Assembly (NCBI RefSeq): GCF_000715075.1
Contig: NC_134101.1
Coordinates: forward strand, 147,597,084 to 147,661,083
Reading direction: 5' to 3'
Origin: Nicotiana tabacum
Taxonomy: Eukaryota; Streptophyta; Magnoliopsida; Solanales; Solanaceae
DNA: 64,000 bases
Position numbers and translations under genes: made by a program. The notes under the pieces were generated by a model. The model was not told the DNA's origin and did no database searches. It was given only the letters and a program-made list of their open reading frames with translations. This document shows positions 43,589 to 55,256 of this stretch, piece after piece. How positions within the stretch are numbered: position 1 is the first letter of the stretch; each line of letters opens with the position of its first letter.

Positions 43589-45220
43589 GACTATGGTGAA
43601 ACTAACAGGTCAAGGCAAGGGCGCGCACCAACACATTGTGCGCCTAAAGAGATTAAGTACCTCGTGCCAAAGCAGAAAGGTAGCTATGTAAAAGTGGTGA
43701 AGTCTTGCCAAGGAGCTAAAGCCGTCCCATATATACGCGAGAAGCAGCGATGATTTGCCTGCCCAAGGCAAGCCCCGGGAAGCCAACAACCTCGATACAG
43801 ATCGACGGGTCGATACCCGATCCAAAAAACATCCTCCAACGAGGAGCCAAGACTCAAGGGATTGTTCGTATTATCTCCATGTTCGGGGCAGCACTCTACA
43901 TCAAGAACCCCCAGCCCAAAGAAGTCGGACCTCGATGAGCTTTAAATGCCAACACTCGATGTAAGGCAAGCACCTAGTCTCGTGACCCCCTCTTCCTGAA
44001 AAGAGGAATAAACACAGGAAGCTCCAATGGCAAAAGCTCCACGAAGGTTCGAGGAAGCGCCCAAATATGAGCAAACTCCCCAGTAGAAGTCAATCCTATT
44101 CATTCTAAAAAGGTTATCTATATCAAGATCAATAGGGACCCCTGGGTACCCGAAGATGGACTTCGTCCAGGGTAACATTCCCGAAAGCCCCGAAATTTTA
44201 CACATGATCTCCAAACAACTCGAAGGGCATCGGTAGCCTGGATATATCAGAATCAATCCAAGATTAGTCTAAAATAGGACGACAGGTTAGAGAAAAGCCA
44301 TGTCGATCAGCATAAGATCAGAATGAGCGCTCGCGCTCAAGTCAGATATTAGTGGTCAGCAAATAAAAGAAGGCATTTGAAGAGCCTCGAAGGGCAAGAG
44401 AGCGTACAGAAACAAAGCGAAGTAAGGAAAGCAAAAATCAGCAAAGTATATTCTTATTCATAAAAATTTGCATACAAGCAGCCCTTAAGGGGTCGTTACA
44501 TACAATTACAAAGGCCTACAGGAGTCTACGCCTAGAGAAATAGGCAAAGGGATGCACGTGCTATATGAAAGCCCGAAGACCAACCCACCTTCGTAAGTCC
44601 ATAACAGGCGCCTCCAGACACTCGTCCTCGAAAGTTTCATCCCAACTTTCCACACTGATATCCCCAAGGGATAAGGCGAGTGGTAGGGAGGGATGAAAAC
44701 ACTCCATAACTATCCAAGGCTCGAGGACCTTCTTTGGCCAAGGAAGCCTCAGAGAGACAGCGTACCGAACAATCCTCGGTCCCGCTTGCACGACAACTTT
44801 GAATACACTTCTTGGGATGTCCAACCATGCAAGCCCCCAACTCGAAGCAGAGCACCATGTCGAGCCAGGGTGTGAAGGTGAGTAGCGGTGTATGATCCGA
44901 GACCCTTTTTGAGCAGCAGTGCATAATCCGAACGACTTCTACGTAAGGAAGGAGCCGACTCCCCATCCTTCATCACCTCAGGCCAGCAGCAACAACAAGG
45001 GCCAGCATACCGACGACCATAGCGATAGAGGAACAACAAGCTTATGTTCGACGAAGGGAGACTCCGGTAGAAAGCCACGATGCAGTCTATGGGAACTCCT
45101 CCAAACGGCCTTAAGGTCATAAGCCCATAGCATGATGTTCAAGGGTGAAAAAAGATAATAGGAAGGAAAAGGTAAGCAAGCCAACAGAAGCATTGAGATA
45201 GGAAAAACAAAGGAAATGCA
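43589..45220 (-). other. Region between candidate antisense promoter and aORF
   Basis: It contains scattered short ORFs on both strands (for example 44749-45120, 44561-44966 minus), none recognisable. On the minus strand it would be the leader, possibly with an intron, of an antisense transcript. Confidence 0.45.
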
Positions 45221-45221
45221 C

Positions 45222-45236
45222 CCCTATTTATAGGGT
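45222..45236 (-). promoter_or_regulatory. Candidate antisense TATA box in element E
   Basis: The minus strand reads CCCTATAAATAGGGG, a canonical plant TATA box pointing toward the aORF and away from the 3' LTR. The core is nearly palindromic. It lies about 1.6 kb upstream of the likely aORF start. Confidence 0.5.
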
Positions 45237-45479
45237 ATTATGACACGGTCATCTAGGCTTCGGAAGACTAACCGACGGGCGCAGTTAATGCATCAATGAA
45301 AAACTGAACCGACGGTGGTACCTGTACCTTGGGAAGTAAAAATCAGGGAGTGTAATGAATGAGGTCAAAAAGCATGAACCAGGGGTTGCATCATTGATAT
45401 GGCGTCGCCGAAAGAAGCTCGAGGAGTCAAGTGTCAGAATCATTTCGATCACTTCGTTATGGGAAACACGGAGACTATC

Positions 45480-46268
45480 TATACGCGGAGAAATTAGAAT
45501 ACTTGATTTCTCGCTGTCGAGACATTTCGAGAGCATGCCCCAGGACCCCGAGGGCAGGAGGCCGCGATCGAATCCTCGACCTCATGACTCGTCAAAGCCC
45601 GACTCGGAGAAAACGAAGAATGAAGCCAGGATAGAAGGGGAAGCCCTCTAGGCACATGGCTACATCTGACAAGCCTGGCATATCCATAGCCTATGCTGAA
45701 ACATCATGTCAAGCCATCCCATCAGCGTACTTTGTAATTAATCCCCACATACTTGTAGCCGATTCTCCCCTCCTATATAAAGAGGACTTGCCCCACCTTG
45801 TAAACGGCTGATGCTGCTCCATTTCTCCACAAGTGCAATAATATCTTGTCTCTCTCTTCTCTAATTTGCTTATTCCCCTTGGCTCAAAGTCATTTATCTT
45901 CGATTATCACTTGGTATTGGCCCGAGGCCGCCTCCTTATTCATTGCCTCTTAACTTGTTCTCCGCTTTATAGCTTAATATTGGCTAAAAGAGCCCTATCT
46001 AATTATACCTTTAACTATTATCCCATCCCCAGATATCCCAAATAGTTCGAGATTGATACCAATGCCGACCCCGAGGTCTCGTCGACCATATTTGCACCCG
46101 GGCAATAGGCCCCTTTGGTTTGATTGCTGCCCCATCTTAGCTCGCATTGTATCATTATGCTTCACGTTCTTAGCATTAACTGCTTTAACAACTAGCTCGA
46201 GAATAGATCACGTATTTTTAGAATCCCATTTACAAAATTAATTATTATTACCATTTTCATGGTAAACA
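45480..46268 (+). repeat. 3' LTR of element E
   Basis: Starts TATACGCGGAG (the terminal TG has become TA) and ends GGTAAACA. TATA box at 45774-45782. It is preceded by a purine-rich stretch (GGGAAACACGGAGAC, 45461-45475) as probable PPT. Confidence 0.94.
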
Positions 46269-46273
46269 TATTT
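46269..46273. repeat. Target site duplication of E, right
   Basis: TATTT, identical to 36266-36270. Confidence 0.9.
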
Positions 46274-48858
46274 CAACTAAGGAGAGAGAATATCAGTGGT
46301 AATTTGAGCAAAGGACTTGAGGAATATGTTCTATAATTGGCATCATTGATTCTGTTCAGGCTTTGGGAAGACTCAAGAACTATGCTTTGTGTAGAAGTGA
46401 AATGCAAGGAAGGTTTTTCGGCCAGGTGCTTCTTTGAGAGAGTGGTCATGTGCTAGCGGAGCCTTGCAGTTGATTATATTCGGGACCAAGTCAAAGTGGG
46501 TGACTTTCAACAATGGTCCTAGTGGATTCGAAGGCTAAACTTTGGTGCCTAAGTATTTCAAGTCCATAGTATGGTTGAGTATCGAGCTTTTGCGGTGGAT
46601 TATAACAAAAGGAGCTTGGAGTATTCGGTGTTATATTTCGTATGTAATGCAATTGAGAGAAATGGAAGAAAATGACTTCTAATTCATAGAGGAATTATCA
46701 GAATAGGCATACCAGTTGAAGATGTGAATACGCGCATAAGGAGGGTATAAGATGGTTTGTGGGTTTTGGAGACAACGTGGTCTCATGAAATAAGGTCACT
46801 CAGGATGAGTGAGGATTTGGGTTCATGATGTTTTGAATGGGGCTATTATTATTCCTAAGGCAAGTCCAGAGTAAATTAGAAGAAGTCGGATTAGGTTAGC
46901 TATGGTTGAATTGGTATGATGGTGGCAATGATCAGTTCCTTCAGCGTGTTAAACCATGCATGTAATTTGTGGCAGTACGTGCGAGGCTTGACGACCACCG
47001 TAATTGATTTTATTTGGAGGCATTCAAGTAGTATGGCATGTTATGTATAGATGGACCCTAAGAGAGTTATGGTGGTTTAGACTACTACGTGAGGTTGGCA
47101 TTTTCTATTGTTATGAGAATTTAGTCACGTGTCGCAATGGTTCTCCTAAAATGAGTTAAGTCAAGGGTTTCTTCATGATGAAGTGTTCGCCCTATTAGTG
47201 GTTCAGGAGTTATGATGAACTTTTAGTACTCTTGCGCATTGTCATGATTAAGTGCCATAAGTAGCGTGGGAATTGGAAGTTGAGGATCAAGGTCACGGTT
47301 CGGTGTTGATAAGAATGTCAAGAGCTCGGATGAGCAAGGAAGGAGTTAGATGGTTAGAGCTAGCTGGTATTATATTCAGCGTCACCTGAGATCGACATCT
47401 TATGTAAGACGTTTTGAGTACTGATTATGGATTTTTGACCTGCTTCACAGTGTTAGTGTGGCCGGTGGAACTATAGAAGTTCGTTCCAAATTAGATGGTT
47501 GTTCTTGTGTGTTATGGGAAAAAGGGGTTATTATGGACCCTTGAAAGGTTATTAGCCCAGTGTGGTACGATCAAAATCGGCTTGAGGTATGTGGATAAAC
47601 CTAAATATGAATGTAGGCTCTATATCAGGTCGGATGTGTTCATTTCAGCATAACGCTCCTTATGGAGGGGTGTTTGAACGCTGGATGATACTTCGTCGTC
47701 AGCTATTTCATGTAATATTATATTGTGCCATGTGAGTTGTGAAATGGCCTGATAAATTTAATATGTGTTGAGGTTTTGTATAGCGATGGTTTTAGGTGAG
47801 CAGGATGGCTCTCGAGATTCAGATCATATATCGCACCTTAGTCGTGCTTGAGTTTTGTAGCGTATGGCGCTATCGGTTTCCCCATGAATTTCATTATGCA
47901 CTCCGCGTGCTCCTGGTTGATATTCGGGCATGTCACAGGTATGAGCATTTTAGCTCGGTAAGTAAATCCTTATAGATTATTATGTATGAATAAGGTGGCA
48001 CGCCGCCACGAGTAAGTTGTTTGGATCGGCTTGCATACCGCAACAATGTGATGTTGAGTACAGCCCCCGATGGTTATTTTGTGTATTGTTTCCAGTTTTC
48101 TAAGGAAGGTTCACGACACCTTCTCGGTTGTCTAATTAGTTACGTGGGTTAAGTAGTTCTTTCCAGAGTTCGTTTTCCTATGTATCATATTCGAGTTGTA
48201 GCTTATTGGCACGTTGTGGCATCATATGAGAATCTTTGTAGTGTCTGAGGTAGCTTATTGCCTGGGCAACTTATAATGGGTGAGACGAGATTATTGGACC
48301 TGGGATTAGTGCGATCGGATTTATATAAAGTATATTAAAGGGCAAACACAGATATTTGGTTCATAATGAGGCAATGGATCTTGTCAAGAGAAGGAACTCA
48401 ATGAATTATTGACTCGGCAGTTGGTTATAAATTTCTACACATCTCTTCCATCGTGGCGGCATAGCAAGAGTTGGAACAAGGCTTATATATGTGATGAGGT
48501 GCATTGTGAGCATTAGATTCGTGGAATTTCAGCTATTGTTATCAGAGGATGTTGTTATGGTTATGTGAGTTATGCAGTGCATAGTGTGGATTCAGAAAAG
48601 GTACTCAATCATGTATTGGTGCATCGCATAGAGTTTGATACGGTGTTCACATGATGGAAACAGTACTGGTAGAGAATTCCGGATGTTAGAATCTGGCTCT
48701 AAGGCTAAGCTGCTAAATAAAAGAGGAATCTTCAGATTTGCTCGAGCAAATGTGCTCAACTGAGTTGTGATAGCACAAGTAGGTGCACGAGGTGTTAAAC
48801 AGTGATTTCAGACAACTCCAGAGCAGTTCTCAGTACGTTCGAGAATGAACGTATGTTT
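46274..48858 (+). other. Element F interior, right part, no coding motif
   Basis: 2.6 kb with stops in every frame and not one ORF of 60 codons. No gag, RT, RNase H or integrase motif found. Sequence complexity is normal, so absence of coding is not due to repeats. Confidence 0.7.
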
Positions 48859-48871
48859 AAGTGGGAGAGAA
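48859..48871 (+). other. Polypurine tract of element F
   Basis: AAGTGGGAGAGAA immediately before TGTAACGACC. Confidence 0.85.
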
Positions 48872-49794
48872 TGTAACGACCAGATCGGTCGTTCTGAGCA
48901 CTAGCATGTCATTCGGTGGTTTGAGGCCATGGGCAGCTTCACTTCAGGTATTATGACTTGTATGCGTGGTCGGAATTGAAATTCGGGAAGTTCGGAGTGG
49001 ATTTGGAAAGAAAATTTTCATTTCGGAAGCCTTAAGTTGGAAGAATTGACTAAGATGGAGTTTTTGAGTAAACGACCTCGGGATCAGGATTTGAAGGTTT
49101 CAACAGGTTCGTATGATGATTTCAGACTTGGGCGTATGTTCGGATCAGGTTTTGGATAATCTGGGAGCATTTCGGCGCCTATTGTGGAAGATAGAATTTC
49201 GGAAAATAAATTAGGGTTAAAGTGCATTTCAATGTTATCAATGTTTGTTTGGGATTCGGAGTCTAGGAATAGCTACATATGGTTATTCTGGTATTGGGAG
49301 CCCATCCGAAAGTGGATTCGGAGGTCCGTAGGACATTTTGGAGTCATTTGGCGAAAGTTGGAATTTTGGAGGTTCTGAGGAGTTTGACCGGAAGTGAACT
49401 TTTTAATATCGGGGTCGGATTTTGATTCCGAGAGTTGGAGTAGGTCCGTAATGTGGATTATGACTTGTGTACAAAATTTGAGGTCAATCGGATGTGATTT
49501 GATAGGTTTCAACATCGAATGTACAAATTTGAAGTTCTAAAGTTAGAATCGGGGTGTGATTTATGATTTTGATGTTGTTTGATGTGATTTGAGGCCTCTA
49601 GCAGGTCCGTGTTATGTTGTGGGACTGGTTTGTGTGATTGGACGGGGTACCGGGGGCCTCGGGTATGTTTCGCGATAGTGCCGGATTATTTCGAGTTGTT
49701 TTGGATTGATGTTGCTGGTATCTGGTTTCCTTCATCGAGAACACGAAGGGTGTCCCGCGTTCTCAAAGAGAAAAGTTTGAGGTTCCTAAGTTCT

Positions 49795-50070
49795 AGTCTT
49801 TGCGAACGCGACGTGGAGGTCGCGAACGCGGCGGAGTTGCCTAAGGGACCTACACGAACGCGAAGGGCCAATCGCGAACGAGTAGAAGGAAAGGGGAGCT
49901 GGGCCTGGAGTCATTTAGCCTTCGCGAACGTGGAGCTCCCACCGCGAACGCGAAGCAATGGAACCTGGATCCCGGAGCCTTCGCGAATGCGAATAGGAAA
50001 ATTGAAGGCAGTGTAAGTTTGGCCTTCGCGAACGCGAGGGTATTTCTGCGTTCGTGAAGGAGGGTCGCTT
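49795..50070. repeat. CGCGAACGCGA-type motif cluster in element F LTR
   Basis: GCGAACGCGA or TTCGCGAACG and close variants occur about eight times (including 49801, 49830, 49852, 49872, 49923, 49941, 50025), irregularly spaced and mostly in one orientation, though TTCGCGAA is self-complementary. Confidence 0.8.
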
Positions 50071-50911
50071 GGGCAGTGTTCTTTTAAAATCGAGGATTTG
50101 GCTCAATTTCTTCATTGGAGCTATTTTTTAGTGTCATTTCCAGCATCTTTTATAGGGTAAGTGATTTCTTCTCGTTGTAAGTTAAATACATGGTCTATAT
50201 ATGGATTTAGACTTGAAAATTTGTAGTAATTGTGGGATTTGGAAGAAAATCTAGAAATTGATATTTTTGGATTTTGGCCACTAAGTTGGGCTTGGAATTG
50301 GGAATAAATTATATATTTGAGTTCGTGGGGTTATGGGTAAAGTTTATCTTCAAAGATTTTCGGAATCCGGGCACGTGGGCCAGAGGGTGATTTTTATCGA
50401 CTTTTCAAGTAGAGTTCGGAATTGTTGTAAATTGAATTGTTATGAGTATTAGAGTATATTTTCATTGGTTTGCGCATTGTTTGGTTAGCTTTGGAGAGTT
50501 GGGCATTAGTTTGAGGTTTGAAAGTGGCGTTGGAGCCGGTTATGGAACTTCGGAGCTAGGTAAGTCTCTTTTCTAACCTTGTAAGAAGGAATTAACCTCA
50601 TAGGTGAACTAATTTATTATGTACTTCTATTTGTGTGCGATATGTATGCACGAGGTGACGAGAATCAGTACGTAGCTACTAGCTATGCCTATGTCCGGGT
50701 AGTTTAGGGCTTACATCATGCCTTGTTGATATTGTTGTTAATTTATGTTTATTAATTGCCTTGAGAAGAAGCGAGATTGGGTTAGCTTATTAAATGTTTT
50801 GAAAGGAGTTGAAATTGAGGAAAAGTGGGGAACTTAAAAGTATTCATTTGAACTTCGTATTTCCGAAAAGAATTGAGAAATATTATAATAACTTAAGAAT
50901 TTTATGTGTAA

Positions 50912-51124
50912 CCACGTAGCATGTATGTTTGGCGAGTGGAGAAAATTTTCCTTTAAAGCTTTAAGTTAAATTGTCTTTATTTTGAAAAGAATCAAGAAAA
51001 GAGTTATGATTTATTAATAAATTTATATTCGACCGCATCTCATGTATGATTCGCGAGCGGAGTAATTCCTTAAATTTATGTTTGACCGCGTCGCACGTAT
51101 GATTCGCGAGCGGGGTATTTCCTT
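50912..51124. repeat. Three-copy degenerate repeat in element F LTR
   Basis: GACCGC(A/G)TC, then CA(T/C)GTATGATTCGCGAGCG and G(A/T)A(A/T)TTCC, is clear at about 51030 and 51085, with a more diverged copy at 50912. The segment is deleted in the 5' LTR. Confidence 0.75.
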
Positions 51125-52056
51125 CTACTACTCTCATGGGAGCGGGCCGATCACCTCGGCAGTTTAATAGATGCATCTATGGTTCATGTCGTTCGACCTT
51201 CGGCAGTGCACAATTTACTTTTATGTTGGATCGGGCCATACGCCTCGGCGTTTCCTATATATATATTATCCTCAGGTAATCGTGCGTAATATTTGGCAAG
51301 AAGCCAATGTATCTGAGGGTTTTCCCCTGATTTGAATTATGACAACCTCTTTGATTAAATCCACTATATCTATATATAAGCTCTAGTTACAACAGAGGGA
51401 ACTTGATAGTTGAGAGCTTGAGTAAATTGTAAAGAGAGGAATTGTACCATGTATGTTATACTTGATTGTTTCATATATTTACTCTGTCTCATATTTATTT
51501 ACTTCTTACTTTACTTTATATTAGTGGACCACTAGTAAGTGTCGAAGTCGACCACTCGTCACCACTTCTTCGAGGTTAGACTAGATACTTACTAGGTACA
51601 CATTGTTTTCGTACTCATACTACACTTGTTGTACATTTTTGTTGTACAGGCACCTGTATAACTAGTGGCCTAGCGGGCACGGCGGCATGGTTGATATGGA
51701 GACTTAGGTGAGCTGCATCTTATGAGACGATCCACAGCCAGCAGAGTCTCCTTCAGAGTATTGTTTTTCCTTTTCTGTCCAATTTGTATTGCAGACAATT
51801 GTATTTAATTTTAGTTCCTAGTAATTGCTCATGCACTTGTGACACCGGATTCTTGCGATAATTATGGGATATTCAGTATTGAAATTGTAAACATTTTTAC
51901 TTATTCTGTAAAGATTATCTTTTACTAGTTAAATTGAAGGAAATTTACGATTTCAGGAATATTAAAAATGAGAATTCAATTAATTATTTAGTGTTGGCTA
52001 GCCTGACAGTGTTGTCCGATGCCATCACAACCTTTAATTAATTTTGGGTCGTGACA

Positions 52057-52800
52057 TCGTGGGTTAACTAGCACACAATCACTCAAAGCAAATAAAGAAG
52101 AAAAAATATATACAAGGTTTTAATGAGGTTCAACTAAGACTAATTCTCGGGGCAGAAGTAAAGAGACTTTTTCACTATGAATGAGAAGAAAAACACAATA
52201 CAATCTCTATCAAATCCTCAACTACAATCCCTATATATAGATCCCAAATAAACTAAACCTATAAGAGAAAGATTTTCCCAATTCGACAAGGACAATGAGT
52301 TTTCTTTTCCCAAATCTATTAGAACGATGAATTTTCCAAACCTATAGCGATTATAAATTTTTTAAAATACAAAAAATTAATTCAGGCCACAAATAACAAT
52401 ATATTTAAGCAGATAGAATTGAAATTGCCTCTTTCACTCGTCAAAAAGAGACGAAAAATGATGCATCTTTCGGTTAAGTAGCGATTCTTGATCAGTTGGC
52501 ACAAACTTTCCAAGTCGAAAGGGATCCTTCCTCCTAGTTCCTGCCAATTATGTCAACACTATGATATCAAATAACCTCCAGGTTATGTTCCGTACAGTAG
52601 CAAAGTCAAGATTTTATATAAGAGATTTGAAAATATTATACTTGAGATTTAAAGCATTTTTTGAACATCTTTCTCACTTACTATGGTCTTTTCTCATGCG
52701 GGAATTCAACATCATATATATAGGTCAAAATATACCCTATTTGTGCAATACAACTTTGTTAATAGGAAATTTCAATTAACCTTTGGCTCCTAACTAGTTC
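52057..52800 (-). repeat. AT-rich region, possible minus-strand LTR fragment
   Basis: The minus strand has CTATATATAGGG (about 52232-52243) followed by TTGTGTTTTTCTTC and TTGTATATATTTTTTCTTC, which resembles the R-U5 part of a Copia-type LTR. I find no matching second copy or PBS. ORF 52561-52779 is not recognisable. Confidence 0.35.
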
Positions 52801-52882
52801 TGCCCCTAGTTCTGATTTGCTGGAATTGGTACATTCTGATTTATGTGGTCCATTAAAGTAAGGTCTCATGGTGGTGCACTTT
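52801..52882 (+). pseudogene. Copia integrase, left piece (element I)
   Basis: The plus strand reads LLELVHSDLCGP, the start of the Copia integrase core (first catalytic Asp region), then after a one-base shift KVRSHGGAL, ending where element H's LTR begins. The continuation is at 63873. Integrase would insert Copia cDNA. Confidence 0.82.
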
Positions 52883-55256
52883 TTTCATGAACCAAATCTC
52901 ACATCTCGTGATGGTGCCTATCGCAATACTAGGCAAGCCGACAATCATAATAAACTACGCATCTTTAAATTTGAAAGCATAACAGAATAAGTTTAAGAGT
53001 AAAACCTCATAAATACTGATAAGAAAATGTCGCGGCTCAATACAACATTCTCCAAAATCCTAGTGTCACTGAGTACATGAGCAACTATACAATAACATGG
53101 TCTGACTGCTAAAACACTATCTAGGAAGGTAGAACAGTATAAATAAAACTAAAAGATAAAGAAAGAGAGTCAAGGTTTGCGAACGCCAAAGTAGCTACGT
53201 CGAGAATCTCCGAACTGATAAAGCTCCAAAATCAGTAACCACCGCACCCGGAAGTACCTGGATCTGCACACAAAGTGCAGAGTGTAGTATGAGTATAAAC
53301 CAACCCAAAGTACTCAATAAGTAACAAAACTAACCATTGGACTGTAAGCAGTGACGAGCTCAATAGGTACAAATATAGAAATAATAGTATAGAAATATAG
53401 ACATGCTTTCAAGTTCAACAGTTTAAGCTCAAAACAATTAAAATATGCCAAGTATGACTGAAATGAGGAATGATACATCTATATCTCTACATGTCAATTA
53501 TACATGCAACTTTAATGCAACACAATGATGAAATCATATGCATACTCTCGGAATATCAATGAACTCAGCCCTCCCAATCACTTAATCCTCACAGTCACTC
53601 AGTCTTCACAATCACTTCGCACTCACACTCGACACTCGCACCCGGCACTCGCACTCAGTAGGTAACTGCGCTCACTATTGATAAATCATACTATGGAGGA
53701 GCGGATCCTGCCCAAGTGCTAAAATAAGTCAATCATGGCATGAATCAAGAAAGCCTACTGCTATGTGCAGCCCGATCCCGTAAATATCCTCACCTCGGCC
53801 TTACTTAGCCATCAATCTCTCTAGTCTCTCGGGCTCACAAATATCATGACGATCAACCCAAAAAATGATGATATGATGTATCAATATATGGCAACAAAGA
53901 TTGAGATATGATATGAAAATGATAGATGTGACTGAGTATGTAATTCCAAATTAAACAAGTAATTCAATAGCAACACGACCTTTGTGGGTCTCAACAATAC
54001 CAGCATATAGCCTACGCATGATTTCTAATATGAATAACAACTCAATTTCTCTAACACATGGAGAATATATGGATAATGACACGATTATTTGACTACACAG
54101 TTCCATGAAATCAACCGAGTCCCAATTCCTACGGTGCACGCCCACACGCCCGTCACCTAGCATGTGTGTCACCTCAACACCAACCACATAACACGTAATT
54201 CAAGGATTCATACCCTCAAAACCAAGTTTAGAAGTGTTACTTACCTCAAGCCGTGCAAATCTCTACTCCAACAAGCCCTTGCATCGCGAATCGGCCTCCG
54301 AACGCCTCGAATCTAGCCACAAACAACTTGATACAATAAACTCAAGCTATAGGAATCAATTCCATATGAAAAGGCAAAGTTCTTTAACAAAAGTCAAAAA
54401 CTCAACCCCGAGTCCACGTCTCAGAATCCAACAAAAGTTATAAAATCCGAACAACCTTTCAACCACGAGTCCAACCATACCAAAATTATTCAAATCCGAT
54501 ACTAAAATGCAACTTAAATCCCCAATTCTTACTCTCCTATCCCTAGCCCAAAATCCCACCTTAAAAACAAATAAACAAGGTGGAAAATCAATGGGTAATC
54601 AATATTATTAAATAAAAATATCAAAAGTGGCTTGCCTAAAAAAATCTCGTGAAACCCCTCTCCAAAAATCGCCTCCAACCGAGCTTCCAAAATCTAAAAA
54701 TGAGAAAAATGACTTAACCCTTGACCTTATAACTCTGCCAGACAACTCGCACATGCGGTTCATTTAACCGCTTCTGTTGTTGGTGCGGCCAAATTCCGCT
54801 TCTGCGATTTCCCCTTGAAGGCCCTGCCTTCGCTTCTGTAGACAAGACTTCGCATCTGTGGAGTCGCACCTGCGACCTGGGCTGCGCTTCTGCGGAAAAT
54901 GCCTGCCTCTCGCTTTTCGTACCTGCACTCCCATCTCGCATTTGTGCTCTCATAGGTGTGGCAAATACCTCGCACCTGCACATACCTTCAACCCAGCCAA
55001 AATCTCTTACTATAATGCCAGCCACGCTCCTACAGTCTCGCATCTGCAACTAAAAGCCTCGCAGGTGCGATTGCACCAGACCAGGACTCTTCAGTTTTTG
55101 CCTAAGCTAAAAATCCAATCGGGTTTCAACCCGAATCACCTCCGAAGCCCCCAGGACCCTATCCAAGCATACCAACACATCCTAAAACGCGATATGAATT
55201 TAGTCAAAGCCTCAAATCACATCAAACAACATCAAAAATACGAATCGCACCCAATT
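52883..55256 (-). repeat. 3' LTR of element H (inner end deleted)
   Basis: Positions 53310-54690 match 56335-57748 and 54680-55256 match 62788-63365. The outer end is eroded (TTTCATGAACCAAATC in place of a TGTCACGACCC-type end). The last roughly 500 bases present at 63366-63872 are missing, the break falling at about 55256. A cluster of GCACCTGCG and CTTCTGCGG motifs lies at 54750-55080. Confidence 0.88.
54750..55080. repeat. CTTCTGCGG/GCACCTGCG motif cluster in element H LTR
   Basis: Short motifs such as CGCTTCTGCGG, TCGCA(C/T)CTG and CGCAGGTGCG recur at irregular intervals. The same cluster is at 62870-63175 in the other LTR. Confidence 0.75.

Larger units (their letters stand above)
36271..46268 (+). 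mobile_element. Element E: complete Tat-type element with antisense ORF
   Basis: About 10.0 kb: LTRs of 787 (36271-37057) and 789 (45480-46268) bases, tRNA-Lys PBS, degenerate sense gag, minisatellites, and a long ORF on the opposite strand before the 3' LTR. The 5-base duplications TATTT match perfectly. The LTRs agree at roughly nine positions in ten by eye, so the insertion is old. No protease, RT or integrase is found, so mobility would have needed enzymes from a relative. Element D has the same PBS type and gag family. Confidence 0.93.
33906..52056 (+). mobile_element. Element F: LTR retrotransposon with non-coding interior, interrupted by D and E
   Basis: Remnant 5' LTR (33906-34866), initiator-tRNA-Met PBS, 1.4 kb of interior, element E, 2.6 kb of interior, PPT and complete 3' LTR (48872-52056). 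LTR start TGTAACGACC and end GGGTCGTGACA, with tRNA-Met priming, are typical of Ty3/gypsy chromovirus-related families in Solanaceae. The roughly 4-kb interior shows no gag or pol motif on either strand, so F looks like a large non-autonomous (LARD-type) element or an extremely decayed one. Element D inserted in its 5' LTR. Confidence 0.85.
48872..52056 (+). repeat. 3' LTR of element F
   Basis: TGTAACGACCAGATCGGTCG to GGGTCGTGACA, 3,185 bases. It contains a CpG-rich short-motif cluster (49795-50070) and a three-copy repeat at 50912-51124, and continues into the region shared with the 5' LTR. Host flank TCGTG follows. Confidence 0.93.
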
